A stretch of DNA of 64,000 nt from Medakamo hakoo (taxonomy: Eukaryota; Chlorophyta; Trebouxiophyceae; Coccomyxaceae): NCBI GenBank assembly GCA_026636295.1, contig CP089457.1, positions 496,001 to 560,000 of the forward strand, written 5' to 3'. The notes beneath the pieces are model-generated. The model had not been told where the DNA came from. It searched no databases and saw only the letters and a list, made by a program, of their open reading frames with translations. This document shows positions 1 through 9,540 of this stretch, piece after piece (the first letter of the stretch is position 1; each line of letters begins with the position of its first letter). Made by a program: the position numbers and the translations under genes.

Positions 1-695
1 CGTCGCGCGCGCGGACGCGACGAGGATGGGCGGCGGCCCGCCGCCGCCGCTGCCGCGTCCGTTGTCCAGCGGGGTGAGCAGTGCGCCCGCGCACAGGTAG
101 GACCCGGCCAGCGCGGCCGCCAGCCGGTCGGCCGGCCGGGGCGGCCAGCCCGCGGCGGCTGTGAGGGCGGCCATGGACGCCGGGTCGAGCGCGGCCGGGC
201 CGAGGACGAGGGAGAGGGTGTGGGTGGGTGCGGCCCCCCCGTCCTCGGCCAGCACCAGGGGGTCCGCGCTGACGACCGCCACGCCCGGCAAGCCCAGCGG
301 GAACGTGCCCGCTGGCGGTGGGGGCAGCGACCCGTCCGGGGCGGGGGTGGGGGGCGGGAAGCGTGGCGGGGGCGTGGATGGCGTGGAAGCGGAGGAGGTG
401 GGCGGTGGTGGCGCGGGCGCGGCGTCGGGTTTGCTGTGCGAGGGAGGGAATCGGAGGTCGCATGTTTTTCGTGAGACCACAGCGCTCGCGTGCAGGCCTC
501 TAGACATAGACAACCGGCCATCCAGCCGACTCAACACACGCACCGGCCGAAGAGGCCTTCCAGGAACGAGGCCGCGGAGACGGTCCGCGAGTGGTGAGGC
601 TTTACTAGGCCGCCGGCGCGCGGTTGTTGAGGGAGGAGGCTACTAGGCCGCGGGCCGGCAGGCCCGCCGCGGGCTAGGGCAGGTGGGGTGGTCAT
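1..695 (-). CDS. Unknown protein, likely plastid-targeted, cut by left edge
   Basis: I read two exons, 695-544 and 433 to beyond base 1. They are joined across a 110-base intron with a GTGCGTGTG donor and a pyrimidine-rich CACAG acceptor, and the phase fits (two bases plus one). About 195 residues are visible. The start ATG is at 695; the N-terminus is rich in Pro, Arg, Ser and Ala and acidic residues are rare, which suits an organellar transit peptide. A short SFLEGLFGRK segment follows, resembling the stretch after the transit peptide in many plastid proteins. The rest is Pro/Ala/Gly-rich, then more globular (LGLPGVAVVSADPLVLAEDGG). I do not recognise the family, and the missing C-terminus may hold the diagnostic domain. 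It is divergent from TRAPPC3 with 224 bases between starts. The gene is well supported as coding; its function is unknown. Confidence 0.6.
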
Positions 696-919
696 GGATG
701 TCTGCTAGCCGTGCGTGTGGGGCGGAGGACGCGGCGGGCGTGTCCCCGGCTCACACGCGCGCGAAAATGGAATTCGTCACAGAGTAAGCCGGTCGGAGTG
801 AGAGCGCGCGTGTTTTCACTTTTTCGTTTCGACGAGCGCGTGCTCCTCTCCATCGCGTCCAAGGTCTCGCTCCCTCTCTCCTCGCCCCGCCACTGCTCGC
901 AGCACACGACCCGACAGCC
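696..919. promoter_or_regulatory. Shared divergent promoter region
   Basis: These 224 bases separate the start codons of the unknown minus-strand gene (695) and TRAPPC3 (920). Both 5' UTRs and both promoters must lie here or overlap. No TATA box or other known element is clear. Confidence 0.5.
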
Positions 920-1699
920 ATGGCGTCCGCTCTGGGCGGCGACACCATTGTGCGTGAGGCTGCTGGCATCGTTTTTCTCCTTCCCATCTCGCGCGCTCTT
1001 TTCTCATGCCTCCACCCCCCCCCCCCAAAAAAAACAGTCCGCCGAAGTCCTGGTCCTGACCTACGGCTCCCTCGTCCGCCAGCTCGTCGCCGACCTGGAC
1101 GACGTGGCCGCCGTCAACAAGCAACTGGACACGATGTGAGTTTCGGGGGAGCGGGAGTTTTTTCGTTTTCTTTTTTTTTCGCGCGCCGCGCTGCTTCGAC
1201 CACCCCCACCCACCCCCCTGCCCCACCCACCACGCACCCCCCCTCCATCCTCAGGGGCTACAACATCGGCACCCGCCTGGTGGATGAGTACCTGGCTAAA
1301 ACGCGCACCACCCGGTGTGGCGGCTTTGCGGACGCCATGGCGGCCGCGGCGCGTGGCGCGTGCCGGGCTTTCCTGGGAGTGGGCGGCACGCTCTCAGACT
1401 GGTCGCCCGACGGCACGGAGGTTACGCTCTCCCTCCCCGACAACCCGCTGTCCGACGGCGTGGAGCTCCCGCCCGAGCTGGCGGCGGGCGGGCTGTGGTA
1501 CAGCAACCTGCTGGCGGGCGCCCTGCGCGGGGCGCTGGCGTCCGTCAACCTCGCCGTGGAGACGGCGTTCATCGCCGACCCGCTCCGCGCGAGGAGTGGT
1601 GGGGGTGGGGGTGAGGGCGGCGCCCCGCCGTGCGCCGCCATCCGGGTGCGGTTGGTGGGGGCGGGGACGGAGGCGTACCCCTTCAAAGACGAGGACTAG
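920..1699 (+). CDS. TRAPPC3: TRAPP complex subunit 3 (Bet3)
   Basis: Core subunit of the TRAPP tethering complexes, which act as Rab1/Ypt1 exchange factors in ER-to-Golgi and intra-Golgi traffic. I read exons 920-949, 1038-1135 and 1255-1699, giving 190 residues against about 180 in animals and yeast. Introns have GTGCGT and GTGAGT donors and CAG acceptors, and all phases close. Bet3 landmarks lie in order: SAEVLVLTYGSLV, NKQLDTMGYNIGTRL, WSPDGTEVTLSL, NPLSDGVELP, and the YSNLLAGALRGALASVNLAVE helix. Cys64 in TTRCGGF sits where the acylated cysteine of mammalian Bet3 lies. A Gly-rich insert precedes the last strand. The identity is secure. The end of the gene converges on bL17m, 152 bases away. 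Confidence 0.93.
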   Translation: MASALGGDTIVREAAGIVFLLPISRALFSCLHPPPPKKTVRRSPGPDLRLPRPPARRRPGRRGRRQQATGHDVSFGGAGVFSFSFFFARRAASTTPTHPPAPPTTHPPSILRGYNIGTRLVDEYLAKTRTTRCGGFADAMAAAARGACRAFLGVGGTLSDWSPDGTEVTLSLPDNPLSDGVELPPELAAGGLWYSNLLAGALRGALASVNLAVETAFIADPLRARSGGGGGEGGAPPCAAIRVRLVGAGTEAYPFKDED

Positions 1700-1851
1700 G
1701 GGCGTGGAGGGGGGGGGGGACGTGTTGTTTTTGTGTCGGAAGACTGAAAACAGACTGCTGACAGGGGCCTCGCCCGCCTGGAGGGGGGGGGGGCGGAAAA
1801 AAAAGTTCGCACGCTACAGCTAACCCCACCGCCACACCGCCCATTCCCATC

Positions 1852-2588
1852 TCACGCTCCCGCGGGTGGCGCCGCACCCGCACCAGCCGCGGGCGCCCGC
1901 ACCGCCGCCGCCGCCGCCGCCGGCCAAAACGCCGACGCCCCTCCCCTGGCCGGCCGCAGCTCGCCCGGGCGGTCCACGAACTCGACGACCGCCAGGCGCG
2001 CGCCATCGCCCGGCCGCAGGCGGGACGCCAGCACGCGTGTGTACCCGCCCGCCCGGCCCGCGTACCGCGCCGCCAGCTCCCCAAACAGCTTGGAGACTTC
2101 GGGCGCCGTGCCGGGCGAGTGGTGGAGGAGCGCGGCGGCGCGGCGCCGGGCGGCCAGGGAGCCGTCTTTGCCCAGGGTCACCGCCTTGTCGGCCAGGCGG
2201 CGCAGTTCTTTGGCTTTGGGGAGCGTGGTCTCGATGCGTTCGTGCCGGATGAGCTGGGCGACCATGGTGCTGTGTGAGTGGGAGAAAGGGGGCGGGGGAG
2301 AGGGGGGTGGCCAGGTTTTGAGCGCGGCGCGGCGGCGGTGGCGCGTTCCTTTTTTTACGTTCGCGCGACGTGCTCCTTCATGCGCATGCAGTTCGTGGGC
2401 CTCACGAACTCTACGTCCTGCACGTTGGGCTGAGGGTCGGGGCGGGCTGTGCGCGTGTGGCGGCGAAGCGACAGCAGATCGGGGGAGACAAATTCGCGGC
2501 GCAAACAAAAAAACAAGACGCACCGCAGCATGGACAGGCGGTGAGCGGTCGCCCGGCCCAGCTTGCGCAGGCCAACGCGGTGTCGCAT
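1852..2588 (-). CDS. Mitochondrial ribosomal protein bL17
   Basis: Large-subunit ribosomal protein of the L17 family. Exon 1 is 2588-2524 (MRHRVGLRKLGRATAHR...) and exon 2 is 2269-1852, with a 254-base intron whose phase fits (two plus one). The joined protein has 160 residues and reads HRLSMLRTMVAQLIRHERIE, then KAKELRRLADKAVTLGK and RAGGYTRVLASRLRPGD, which is closest to the plant mitochondrial form. There is no long transit peptide, as is usual for mitochondrial L17 of plants, so mitochondrion is more likely than plastid. The C-terminal 35 residues are a Pro/Ala extension. The intron is long for this locus, and reading frames stay open across much of it by chance because of the high GC. 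Confidence 0.9.
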
Positions 2589-2804
2589 TGCTCGGCAGGA
2601 AAGGTGTGTGGGATGTGGGAGGAAAGAGTCGCGCGGTGGTTTTTTTCGGGCGAGCCGACTGCGTGCAGCGCTCGTTCGCGGGTCTGGCGACCTGCGACTG
2701 TGCTTCCCTTTCCATCCATGACGCACCCTCTCTCGCCCGACGCACACACACGACGCACGACCAGATCATTGTGCAGGCCCAAAAATGACAGCATCCTACT
2801 CTCT

Positions 2805-3546
2805 TCACACACCCTCCACACTCCTTTTCTTCTTCTTCTTCTTCTTGCGCACGCCCGGAATGGGCGCGGCCAACAGCGCCGCACGCTCGGCCGCGGTCGG
2901 CAAAGCAGCCGGCGCCGGCGCGGCCACCACCGCCACCGCCGCCTTCACCCCACCTCGCCGTCCTACGGCTGCCGCCCGCCCGCCCTCGTCATCGCTGTCG
3001 TCGGATGGAGCGTGCCGGCGGTGGCGGTGTCCCTCCCCACCCCCGCCGCCCTCCCTCTTCAACCTCTTCCCCAGCCCACGCTCCACGCCCGCCGTCAGCC
3101 GCATGGCCACCGCGTGCGGCAAGTAATCCGCACCTAAGCCTAAGCCGGGCGGGCGGGCGGCCGGAAAGTCGCCGGGCGATGCGGCGGCGGCGGCCGCCGC
3201 CGCTGCCGCCGACCCAGGCGGCGGCCGCGGCTGGTGGTGCTGCTTGCGAGCGTCCCCGTCCGCCAAGGCCGCGTCCACGTCGTAGATGCCTAGGAGGCAT
3301 TGAGCCTGTGAAGAATGTGTTGGGTGTGTGTGTGAGCGAACCGTCCCGACGAATCCATCCGTCCTCAGGAAGCAGTTTCGGCTGGGCTAGGTTGGCAGGC
3401 CGTCGATGAAAAAAAAACGCATGCCTCTGCAAGAAAAGCGACGGTTCACTCACCGCACGCAGGGCTTCACCGGATGCCGTGATGTCGCCCGCGTCCACGC
3501 CCGTCTCGCGGCCCAGGCCGGAGGAGGGCGGGTGTCGCGGCGGCAT
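2805..3546 (-). CDS. Small basic nuclear-like protein of unknown function
   Basis: Exon 1 is 3546-3454 (MPPRHPPSSGLGRETGVDAG...) with a GTGAGT donor; exon 2 is 3305-2805 after a TTCACAG acceptor; the phase is zero. The 197-residue product has a conserved-looking N-terminal part (GEALRAAQCLLGIYDVDAAL across the junction). An Ala/Gly/Pro-rich linker follows, then LGLGADYLPHAVAMRL and RGLGKRLKRE, an acidic DDSDDE patch, and an octalysine-type tail before the stop. The lysine run and KRLKRE suggest nuclear or nucleolar location, which is an inference. I do not recognise the family. A CTT repeat in the + strand at 2829-2847 encodes the lysines. It is divergent from the DEG7 gene with 153 bases between starts. 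Confidence 0.6.
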
Positions 3547-3699
3547 TTCCCCTCGAGAAGATGAGAGAGAGAGAGAGAGCCGCGTTTTTTGGTTCGCCTG
3601 TGTGGGAGCCCCCAAACGAGCCTCACTCTGCTGCCCTCACTCCATCAACTCGCGGCGCGCCGCGAGCGCTTTTCTCTCTCCCACCTCGGCACGCCCAGC

Positions 3700-4240
3700 A
3701 TGTCCGACCCCTCCACCGCGCCCACGCCCGCGGACGCGGGCGGCGGCGGCGATCCGTCTGCACCCACGGCCATCGCCACCGCCGCGCCCGTCGTCGGTGA
3801 TTCCCCTGGCGGCGGTCGCGCCAGCGGCGCCGCTGCCGCTGCCGCACCTCCTCCACCCGCCGCGAACTCGGCCGATTGGCAGCGGGCCCTGGACGCGGTC
3901 GTGCCGTGCGTGGTCGTCCTCAAGTAAGCAACGGATGGGAGGGGTGCCGAGGGTGCCACGGGCGCGCCTGGGCGCGCTCTCATCAATGCATTCATCAACC
4001 ATGCCCCCCCTCCCCTCAACAGAGTCACCCAAACCCGGGCCGTGGACACGGAGGCCGCGTCCTCCTCTTACGCGACCGGCTTTGTCGTCGACGCGGAGCG
4101 CGGCATCATCCTGACAAACCGCCACGTCATCACGCCGGGTGAGTGTTTTTGAGATTTGAGTGTTTTTTTTTTCGCAACCTTTTCAGGCGTTTCGCGTCCC
4201 GCTCTGACCCCAACCCACCCTCTCCACTAAAAAAAACCCG

Positions 4241-4294
<54 letters not shown>

Positions 4295-7200
4295 GCGCAC
4301 GCACACACAAGGCCCCATCACCGCCGAAGCCATCTTCCTCAACCGCGAGGAAGTCCCCGTCCGCCCCCTGTACGCCGACCCCGTCCACGACTACGGGTTC
4401 CTGCGCTTCGACCCGGGCGCCCTGCAGTTCATGGGCGTCCGGTCCGTCCCGCTCGCCCCGGCCGCCGCGGCGGTGGGCCTGGAAGTCCGCGTCGTGGGCA
4501 ACGACTCCGGCGAAAAGGTGTCCATCCTGGCCGGCACGCTCGCGCGCATCGACCGGGACGCCCCCGCGTACGGCCGCCGCGGCTACAACGACTTCAACAC
4601 GTTTTACTACCAGGCGGCGAGCGGGACGAAGGGCGGGTCGTCCGGTTCGCCCGTCATCGACGCGTCCGGCCGCGCCGTCGCCCTGAACGCCGGCGGCAAG
4701 CACAAGGCCGCGTCCGCGTACTATCTGCCCCTGCACCGCGTCGTCGTGGCCCTGGACGCGCTGCGCTCCGCCTTTGACGCGGCGGGCGGGGCCTGGGAGG
4801 CCGCGGCCGTGGGCCCGTCCGCCGTCCCGCGCGGCGACCTCGGCGCGACCTTTGGGTTCAAAGGCTTTGACGAGGCGCGGCGCCTGGGGCTGACCCGCCC
4901 GGCCGAAGCGTCGCTGCGCGCCCTGCCCCCCCAGGGCGGCGAGCCGCCCGGCCCGGACGGCGGGGGCGGGACGGGCGCGCTCGTCGTCGAGTCCGTGTTG
5001 CCCGGCGGCCCCGGCGACGGCGCCCTGGAACCGGGCGACGTTCTGCTGGCCGTGGACGGCGTGCCGACCGCGCACTTCCTGCCGTTGGAGGCCGCGCTCG
5101 ACGCGGCGCTCGTGTCCCGCCGGGCGGCCGCCGGCCCGGGGTCCGTCTCCCTGACCCTGGAGCGCGGCGGCTCGCCCGTGTCCGTCACCCTGACCGTCCA
5201 GGACCTGCACGCCGTCACGCCGTCCGCCTTCCTCGAAGTCGGCGGCGGCGTGCTCCACCCGCTCTCCTACCAGGCCGGGCGCAACCACCGCGCGCGCCCG
5301 GGGCAGGTCTACGTCGCGGAGCCGGGGTACATGCTGTCCCGGGCGGGCGTGCCCAAGGGCGCGGTCATCACGGCCTTCAACCACGCGCCCACGCCGGACC
5401 TGGCGGCGTTCACGGCCGCGCTGCTGGCCACGGGCGGCGGCGGGGCGGGGGGCGGCCCGGCGCCGCCCGCCGCCCCCGCCCCGCCCCCGCGCGTCCCCCT
5501 GGCCTTTCTCACCTTCGACGACCGCCACCGGTCCCGCCCGGGCGCCGCGGACGTGGACCCGACCTGGTATGGGCCGCCGTCCCTGTGGGTGCGGGACGAC
5601 GCGGCCGGCGTGTGGACGGCCGGGCCGGCGAGCGTCGAGGCGGTGGCCGCGGCGACGGCGGGGGGGAGCGGGCGCGCGGGTCCGGCCGCCGAGGCGGCGG
5701 CGCCGCCGCCGCCCGCCGCGCCGTCGCCCGCGCCCGCCCCACCTCCCGCCGCTCCGACGGACGCGCCGAGCCTGTCCGCTCCACCACCGGCTGACGACGC
5801 GTCCGCCGCCGCCCGCGCGTACGACGCGGCCCTGCGCGCGTCCCTGGCCCTGGTGGAGGTCGACGTCCCGCTCGTCGCGCTCGTCGACGGCGTCCACGCC
5901 CGGTCGTTCGCGGGCAACGCGCTGGTGTTGCACCACCCGGGGCCGGAGGAGGAGGACGGACCCAACACGACGGGCTTGGTGCTGGTCGACCGCAACACGG
6001 CCGCCGTGGGGCCGTGCGACGTCCGCCTGTCCTTCGGTGCGCACCCGGCCGAGGCGCCCGCCCGCCCGCTCTTCCTGCACCCCCTGCACAACTTTGCGAT
6101 TCTCGCGTACGACGCGGCGTGCCTGCCGCCCGCCGCCCGGCGCTCCATCCGGTCTGCTGTGCTGGACGCGGCGTCGCCCATTGTCACGGGCGAGGCGCTG
6201 GAGCTGGCCGGCCTGACCAAGGACGGGCGCGTCGCCCGCCGCTCCGCGCGCGTCGTCAACCCGGGCGCGCCGCTCGCCCTCCCGTCCGCTGACGTCCCGC
6301 GCTTCCGGGCCGTGCACGAGGAAGTCGTGCGCCTGGACCACGACTTTGGCTCTTCCTTCTCCGGCGTCCTGGCCCACCCGGCCACGGGCGCCGTGCGCGC
6401 GCTGTGGGCGTCGTACGCGGAGCAGGTCGAGCGGGAGGAGCGCGAGTTTTGCGCGGGGCTGCCCGCGGCCGTGTGGGCGCCCTGGGCCGGGGCGGTCGCG
6501 GCCGCGGCGCTGGCCGGCCCGCCCGCGTCCCTGGCGGACGCGTCACCGCTGCCGCCCCTCCCGCGCTCCGCCCGCCTGGCCGTGCCCACGCTCGACGCGG
6601 AGCTGGTCCCCCTGCCGCTCGCGCGCGCGGCCACGTACGGCCTGCCGCCCGCCTGGGTCGACGCCCTGGCGGCCGCCAACGACGACCGGCGCACCGCGCT
6701 GCGCGTCCGCTCCACGGTCGCGGGGTCGGCTGCGGCGGGCGTCTTAGAAGCGGGCGACTTGGTGCTGGCCGTCGGCGGGAAAGTCGTCACGACGTTCGCG
6801 GACGTGGAGGCGGCCGTGACGGCGGCGGGCGGGGGCGGCGGGGGGCGCGGCGCGGGCCAGGGCGCCGGCCCCGCCGCCTGCAAGCGCGCGCGCACGGCGC
6901 GCGCGCCCTCCCCCCCTCCCCCCACCCCCACCGTCTGCCTGACCATCTGCCGGGCCGGCACAGCCCGCACGGTCTCCGTGCCCCTGGGCTGCGAGGACGG
7001 CCTGGGCACGCGCCGCGTCCTGCACTGGTGCGGGGCCCAGGTCCAGGCCCCGCACCGGGCCGTGCGCGAGGCCGGGTACGACCCCGCCTCCCTGGCCCTG
7101 GGCGGCGCGGCCGACGACGGACGCGCTGGTGGAGGCACGGACGCGCCGCCGTCGCCGTCGCCGTCGTCGTCGCCGCCGCCGCCGGGCGTGTACGTGTCGC

Positions 7201-7556
7201 GCTGGCACCACGGCTCGCCGGCGCACCGGTACGGCCTGTTCGCCCTGCACTGGGTCACGCACGTGGGCGGGGCGCGCACACCGACCCTGGACGCCTTCGT
7301 GGCGGCGGTGGCCTCCCTGCCGGACGGCGCCCCCGTCCGCGTGCGCCTGGTCCACCTGGAGACGACCAAGCCGCGCGTCCTGACCCTGAAGCAAGACCTG
7401 CGCCACTGGCCGACGTGGGAGCTGGCCTACGAAGAAGACGGTGCGGACGGCATGCTGGGCGGCCGGTGGGTGCGGCGAGTCATCAAGGCTGTCCCCGGCG
7501 GGGCGGGCTGGGCGGAGGCGGAAGCGGCCGGCGGTGGCGGGGGTGGACGGGCGTAG
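3700..7556 (+). CDS. DEG7: DEG7/Nma111-type HtrA serine protease
   Basis: ATP-independent serine protease of the large double-protease HtrA group: plant DEG7, which is linked to photosystem II repair, and fungal Nma111, which is nuclear and pro-apoptotic. Exons are 3700-3923, 4023-4138 and 4312-7556, with all phases consistent, giving 1194 residues against about 1000-1100 in relatives. The active protease half keeps the triad: His109 in TNRHVI, Asp140 in HDYGFLRFD and Ser224 in [13 protein letters not shown]-like segments follow (for example [20 protein letters not shown]). A second protease-like half (from about residue 555) lacks a recognisable triad, and a last PDZ region reads [20 protein letters not shown]. 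Long Ala/Pro/Gly spacers account for the extra length. No transit peptide is obvious, so nucleus or plastid cannot be settled from sequence. Confidence 0.92.
4242..4309. repeat. (CA)n-(GC)n microsatellite in an intron
   Basis: About 39 bases of alternating CA run straight into about 20 bases of GC and then back to CA, ending at the 3' splice site of DEG7 intron 2. The whole stretch alternates purine and pyrimidine, a composition known to favour left-handed DNA. Confidence 0.95.
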
Positions 7557-7651
7557 AGAGGAGAGAGACAGGAGAGAGAGGAGGGAGAGAAGTCTGCCCC
7601 TGCGTTTTTTTTTCCTTTGCCTGTCACCTGCGCTTTTCAAATCCATGCTTT

Positions 7652-8680
7652 TCAACCGCCACCACTGTCGCAAACCAACCCCACGCTAGCCGCGATGGCG
7701 GACGCCACCCTGGTGAGCGCCGCGCTCGCGGGCGAGGCCGGCGCACTCACCACCACCGGCGCGCCGGCGTCCCCGCCCGCCCGCACCGCCGACACGAGCG
7801 GCACCCGCCCGAGCATCGGCAGGCCGAGCGATGCGGCGCCACCCTCCCCGCCAAACACGTCGTCGGTGTGGCCACAGGCCGGGCAGGCGTACCCCGCCAT
7901 GTTTTCCACGACGCCCAAGACGCGCACGCCCGCGGCGGCCCACATGGCCGCGCCGCGCGCCGCGTCGGCGAGCGCGACGGCCTGGGGGGTCGTCACCACG
8001 ACGGCGCCCGCCAGCGGCAGGGACTGCGCCAGGGACAGGTGCGCGTCGCCCGTGCCGGGCGGCAAGTCCACGACCAGGGCGTCCAGCCCGGCCCAGTCTC
8101 CCTTGCGGATGAGCGTGCCCAAGGCGGACATGATGAGAGGGCCCCTCCACACGGCCGGCCCGCCCTTCGGCAGGAGGAAGCCCGTCGACAGGGTGGACAC
8201 GCCGTGCGCGCTGCGTGGGATGAGCCGCCCTTCCTCGTCGACGTCCGGTTTAAGGCCGTCATCCAGGCCCAGCATGGCCGGAACGGAGGGCCCGGAGACG
8301 TCGGCGTCCAGAAGGCCGACTTTGAGGCACCGGGCCGCGAGCGCTGCAGCGACATTCACGGCGACGGTGGATTTCCCCACGCCGCCCTTCCCCGACGAAA
8401 TGGCGATGATGGGACCGGCCATGCCCGGGAGTGGGGTGGGCGTGGGTGGGGGTGGGGTCGGGCGGCCGCGCCGCATAAAGTCGCCCAGGCCCGGGCCGCC
8501 GGGTGGGACGCGCGGGCTAGGTCCGGTGCGTCCAGTGTGGTTGCTGGAGCTGCAGCCGGACGCCGCGCCCCGTGCCAGCCATGGCGGCGGCGCGTGAGCG
8601 ACAGCAGCAGGAGGCCCCCCCGCCCACAGGCGGGCGAGGGTAAAAGCCGCCGCCGCTGCGGCGGGCACGCCTCGCCGCAT
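7652..8680 (-). CDS. INDH: Mrp/NBP35-family ATPase, INDH/NUBPL type
   Basis: P-loop NTPase that carries Fe-S clusters; the IND1/NUBPL branch delivers 4Fe-4S clusters to respiratory complex I in the mitochondrial matrix. It is a single exon of 342 residues. The N-terminus (MRRGVPAAAAAAFTLARLW) looks like a mitochondrial presequence. The deviant Walker A SSGKGGVGKST, the DADVSGPS segment, DLPPGTGDAHL and the CPAC cluster-binding CxxC with a following His are all present. ATG 8680 is chosen because the frame stays open upstream only by reading back through the divergent BOLA1 gene. INDH is preferred over plastid HCF101 because the DUF59 and DUF971 domains of HCF101 are absent; cytosolic NBP35 is unlikely as the N-terminal four-Cys motif is missing. 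Confidence 0.87.
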   Translation of the reverse strand: MRRGVPAAAAAAFTLARLWAGGPPAAVAHAPPPWLARGAASGCSSSNHTGRTGPSPRVPPGGPGLGDFMRRGRPTPPPPTPTPLPGMAGPIIAISSGKGGVGKSTVAVNVAAALAARCLKVGLLDADVSGPSVPAMLGLDDGLKPDVDEEGRLIPRSAHGVSTLSTGFLLPKGGPAVWRGPLIMSALGTLIRKGDWAGLDALVVDLPPGTGDAHLSLAQSLPLAGAVVVTTPQAVALADAARGAAMWAAAGVRVLGVVENMAGYACPACGHTDDVFGGEGGAASLGLPMLGRVPLVSAVRAGGDAGAPVVVSAPASPASAALTRVASAIAASVGLVCDSGGG

Positions 8681-8747
8681 TGCTTTCCGTCGCGCCGGAA
8701 AAACACGCGACTGAGACACAAACGAATTCCTTTTCCGCTGTCTTTTC
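8681..8747. promoter_or_regulatory. 67-bp bidirectional promoter of INDH and BOLA1
   Basis: Only 67 bases separate the two start codons, and this must include both 5' UTRs and any core promoter. Expression of the two genes can hardly be independent. A GAATTCC and T-rich stretch (8725-8746) is the only AT-richer part. Confidence 0.6.
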
Positions 8748-9225
8748 ATGGCTGCCCGCCGCGCCGCCGCCTTGCTCCTGCACCGGACCGGCATGGCGAC
8801 TGATGCGGCTGCTGCTGGGCCGAGGGCGACGGCCATGAGGACGTGAGTTATAGGCGGCCGCAGAGAGGCAGCGGCGGCGGGGCGGCGCACCAACCCACGG
8901 CTCTCTCGACCTCCCTCCATCCCCATCAAACGCCTACAGCAAGCTCACCGCCGCCCTGGCCCCTACCCGCCTGACCATCGTGGACGAGTCACACAAACAC
9001 GCCGGGCACGCGGGCAACCCGGGCGGTGGGGAAACGCATTTTAAAGTGGACATCGTGAGCCCTGTGTTTGAAGCCCACCCGTCGCTCGTCGCCCGCCACC
9101 GGGCCGTCTACGCCGCGCTGGGCGACGACTTCCGGGCGGGCTTGCACGCGTTGGCGATCAAAGCGCGGACTCCCGCGGAGGAGGACGCGGCCGTGGCGGC
9201 GACGCGGGCGGCAGGGGGTGGGTGA
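8748..9225 (+). CDS. BOLA1: BolA-family protein (BOLA1-like)
   Basis: BolA proteins pair with monothiol glutaredoxins and help handle Fe-S clusters. Exons 8748-8842 and 8940-9225, joined in phase (two plus one), give 126 residues. The N-terminus (MAARRAAALLLHRTG) is Arg/Ala/Leu-rich, as in mitochondrial presequences. The BolA core follows: KLTAALAPTRLTIVDESHKH, GGGETHFKVDIVSPVFEAHP, RHRAVYAALGDDFRAGLHAL and AIKARTPAEE. The ESHKHAGH signature is that of the BOLA1 subgroup. It sits head-to-head with INDH, another mitochondrial Fe-S factor. Plastid SUFE1-type fusions are excluded, as no SufE domain is present; a plastid single-BolA location remains possible. Confidence 0.93.
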
Positions 9226-9540
9226 GGGAGAGAGCACGGAGAGAAGGTTTGGGCGCGGGCGTGTGAGAAAAAAAAACTAACAGAAGTCTCGTCCTCCTCT
9301 CTCTCTTTCGCACACGCACGCACCTCGCACCGCCCACTCTCAAGCACACGACGCCCTGCCTGCACACTCACTCGAAAAGGATGAAAACATAAAACAGCAA
9401 AAAAAAATAAAGAAAAGAAAAGCGCTCTCTCTCTCACCTCCCCACCATCCATCCCATCCCCGACCACCCGCCTCTCCATCCCATCCATCTTTTCCTTCCG
9501 CCGCCCGCCACGGCACCCAAAAGCAAAAACTTCCACGTCC
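9226..9540. other. Convergent intergenic spacer
   Basis: This spacer lies between the BOLA1 stop and the AGPase stop. It is richer in A than its surroundings (A-rich 9386-9421) and contains CT-rich runs and CATCC repeats. It must hold both 3' UTRs. No gene or structured RNA was recognised. Confidence 0.6.

Noticed and set aside
2355-2747. Continuous minus-strand frame starting MCVGRERV through the bL17m first exon
   Set aside because: It reads through the 5' flank and intron of bL17m. Homology supports only 2588-2524 spliced to 2269.
4227-6377. 716-residue open frame on the minus strand across the DEG7 exon
   Set aside because: It is antisense to a clear protease and reads as Arg/Gly/Val-rich low complexity. 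In GC-rich coding DNA, the antisense frame that mirrors codon position 3 rarely has stops.
6404-8803. 799-residue open frame on the + strand across DEG7 3' end and antisense INDH
   Set aside because: It spans two genes in the wrong frame or strand, and the sequence is Arg/Gly-rich with no family pattern.
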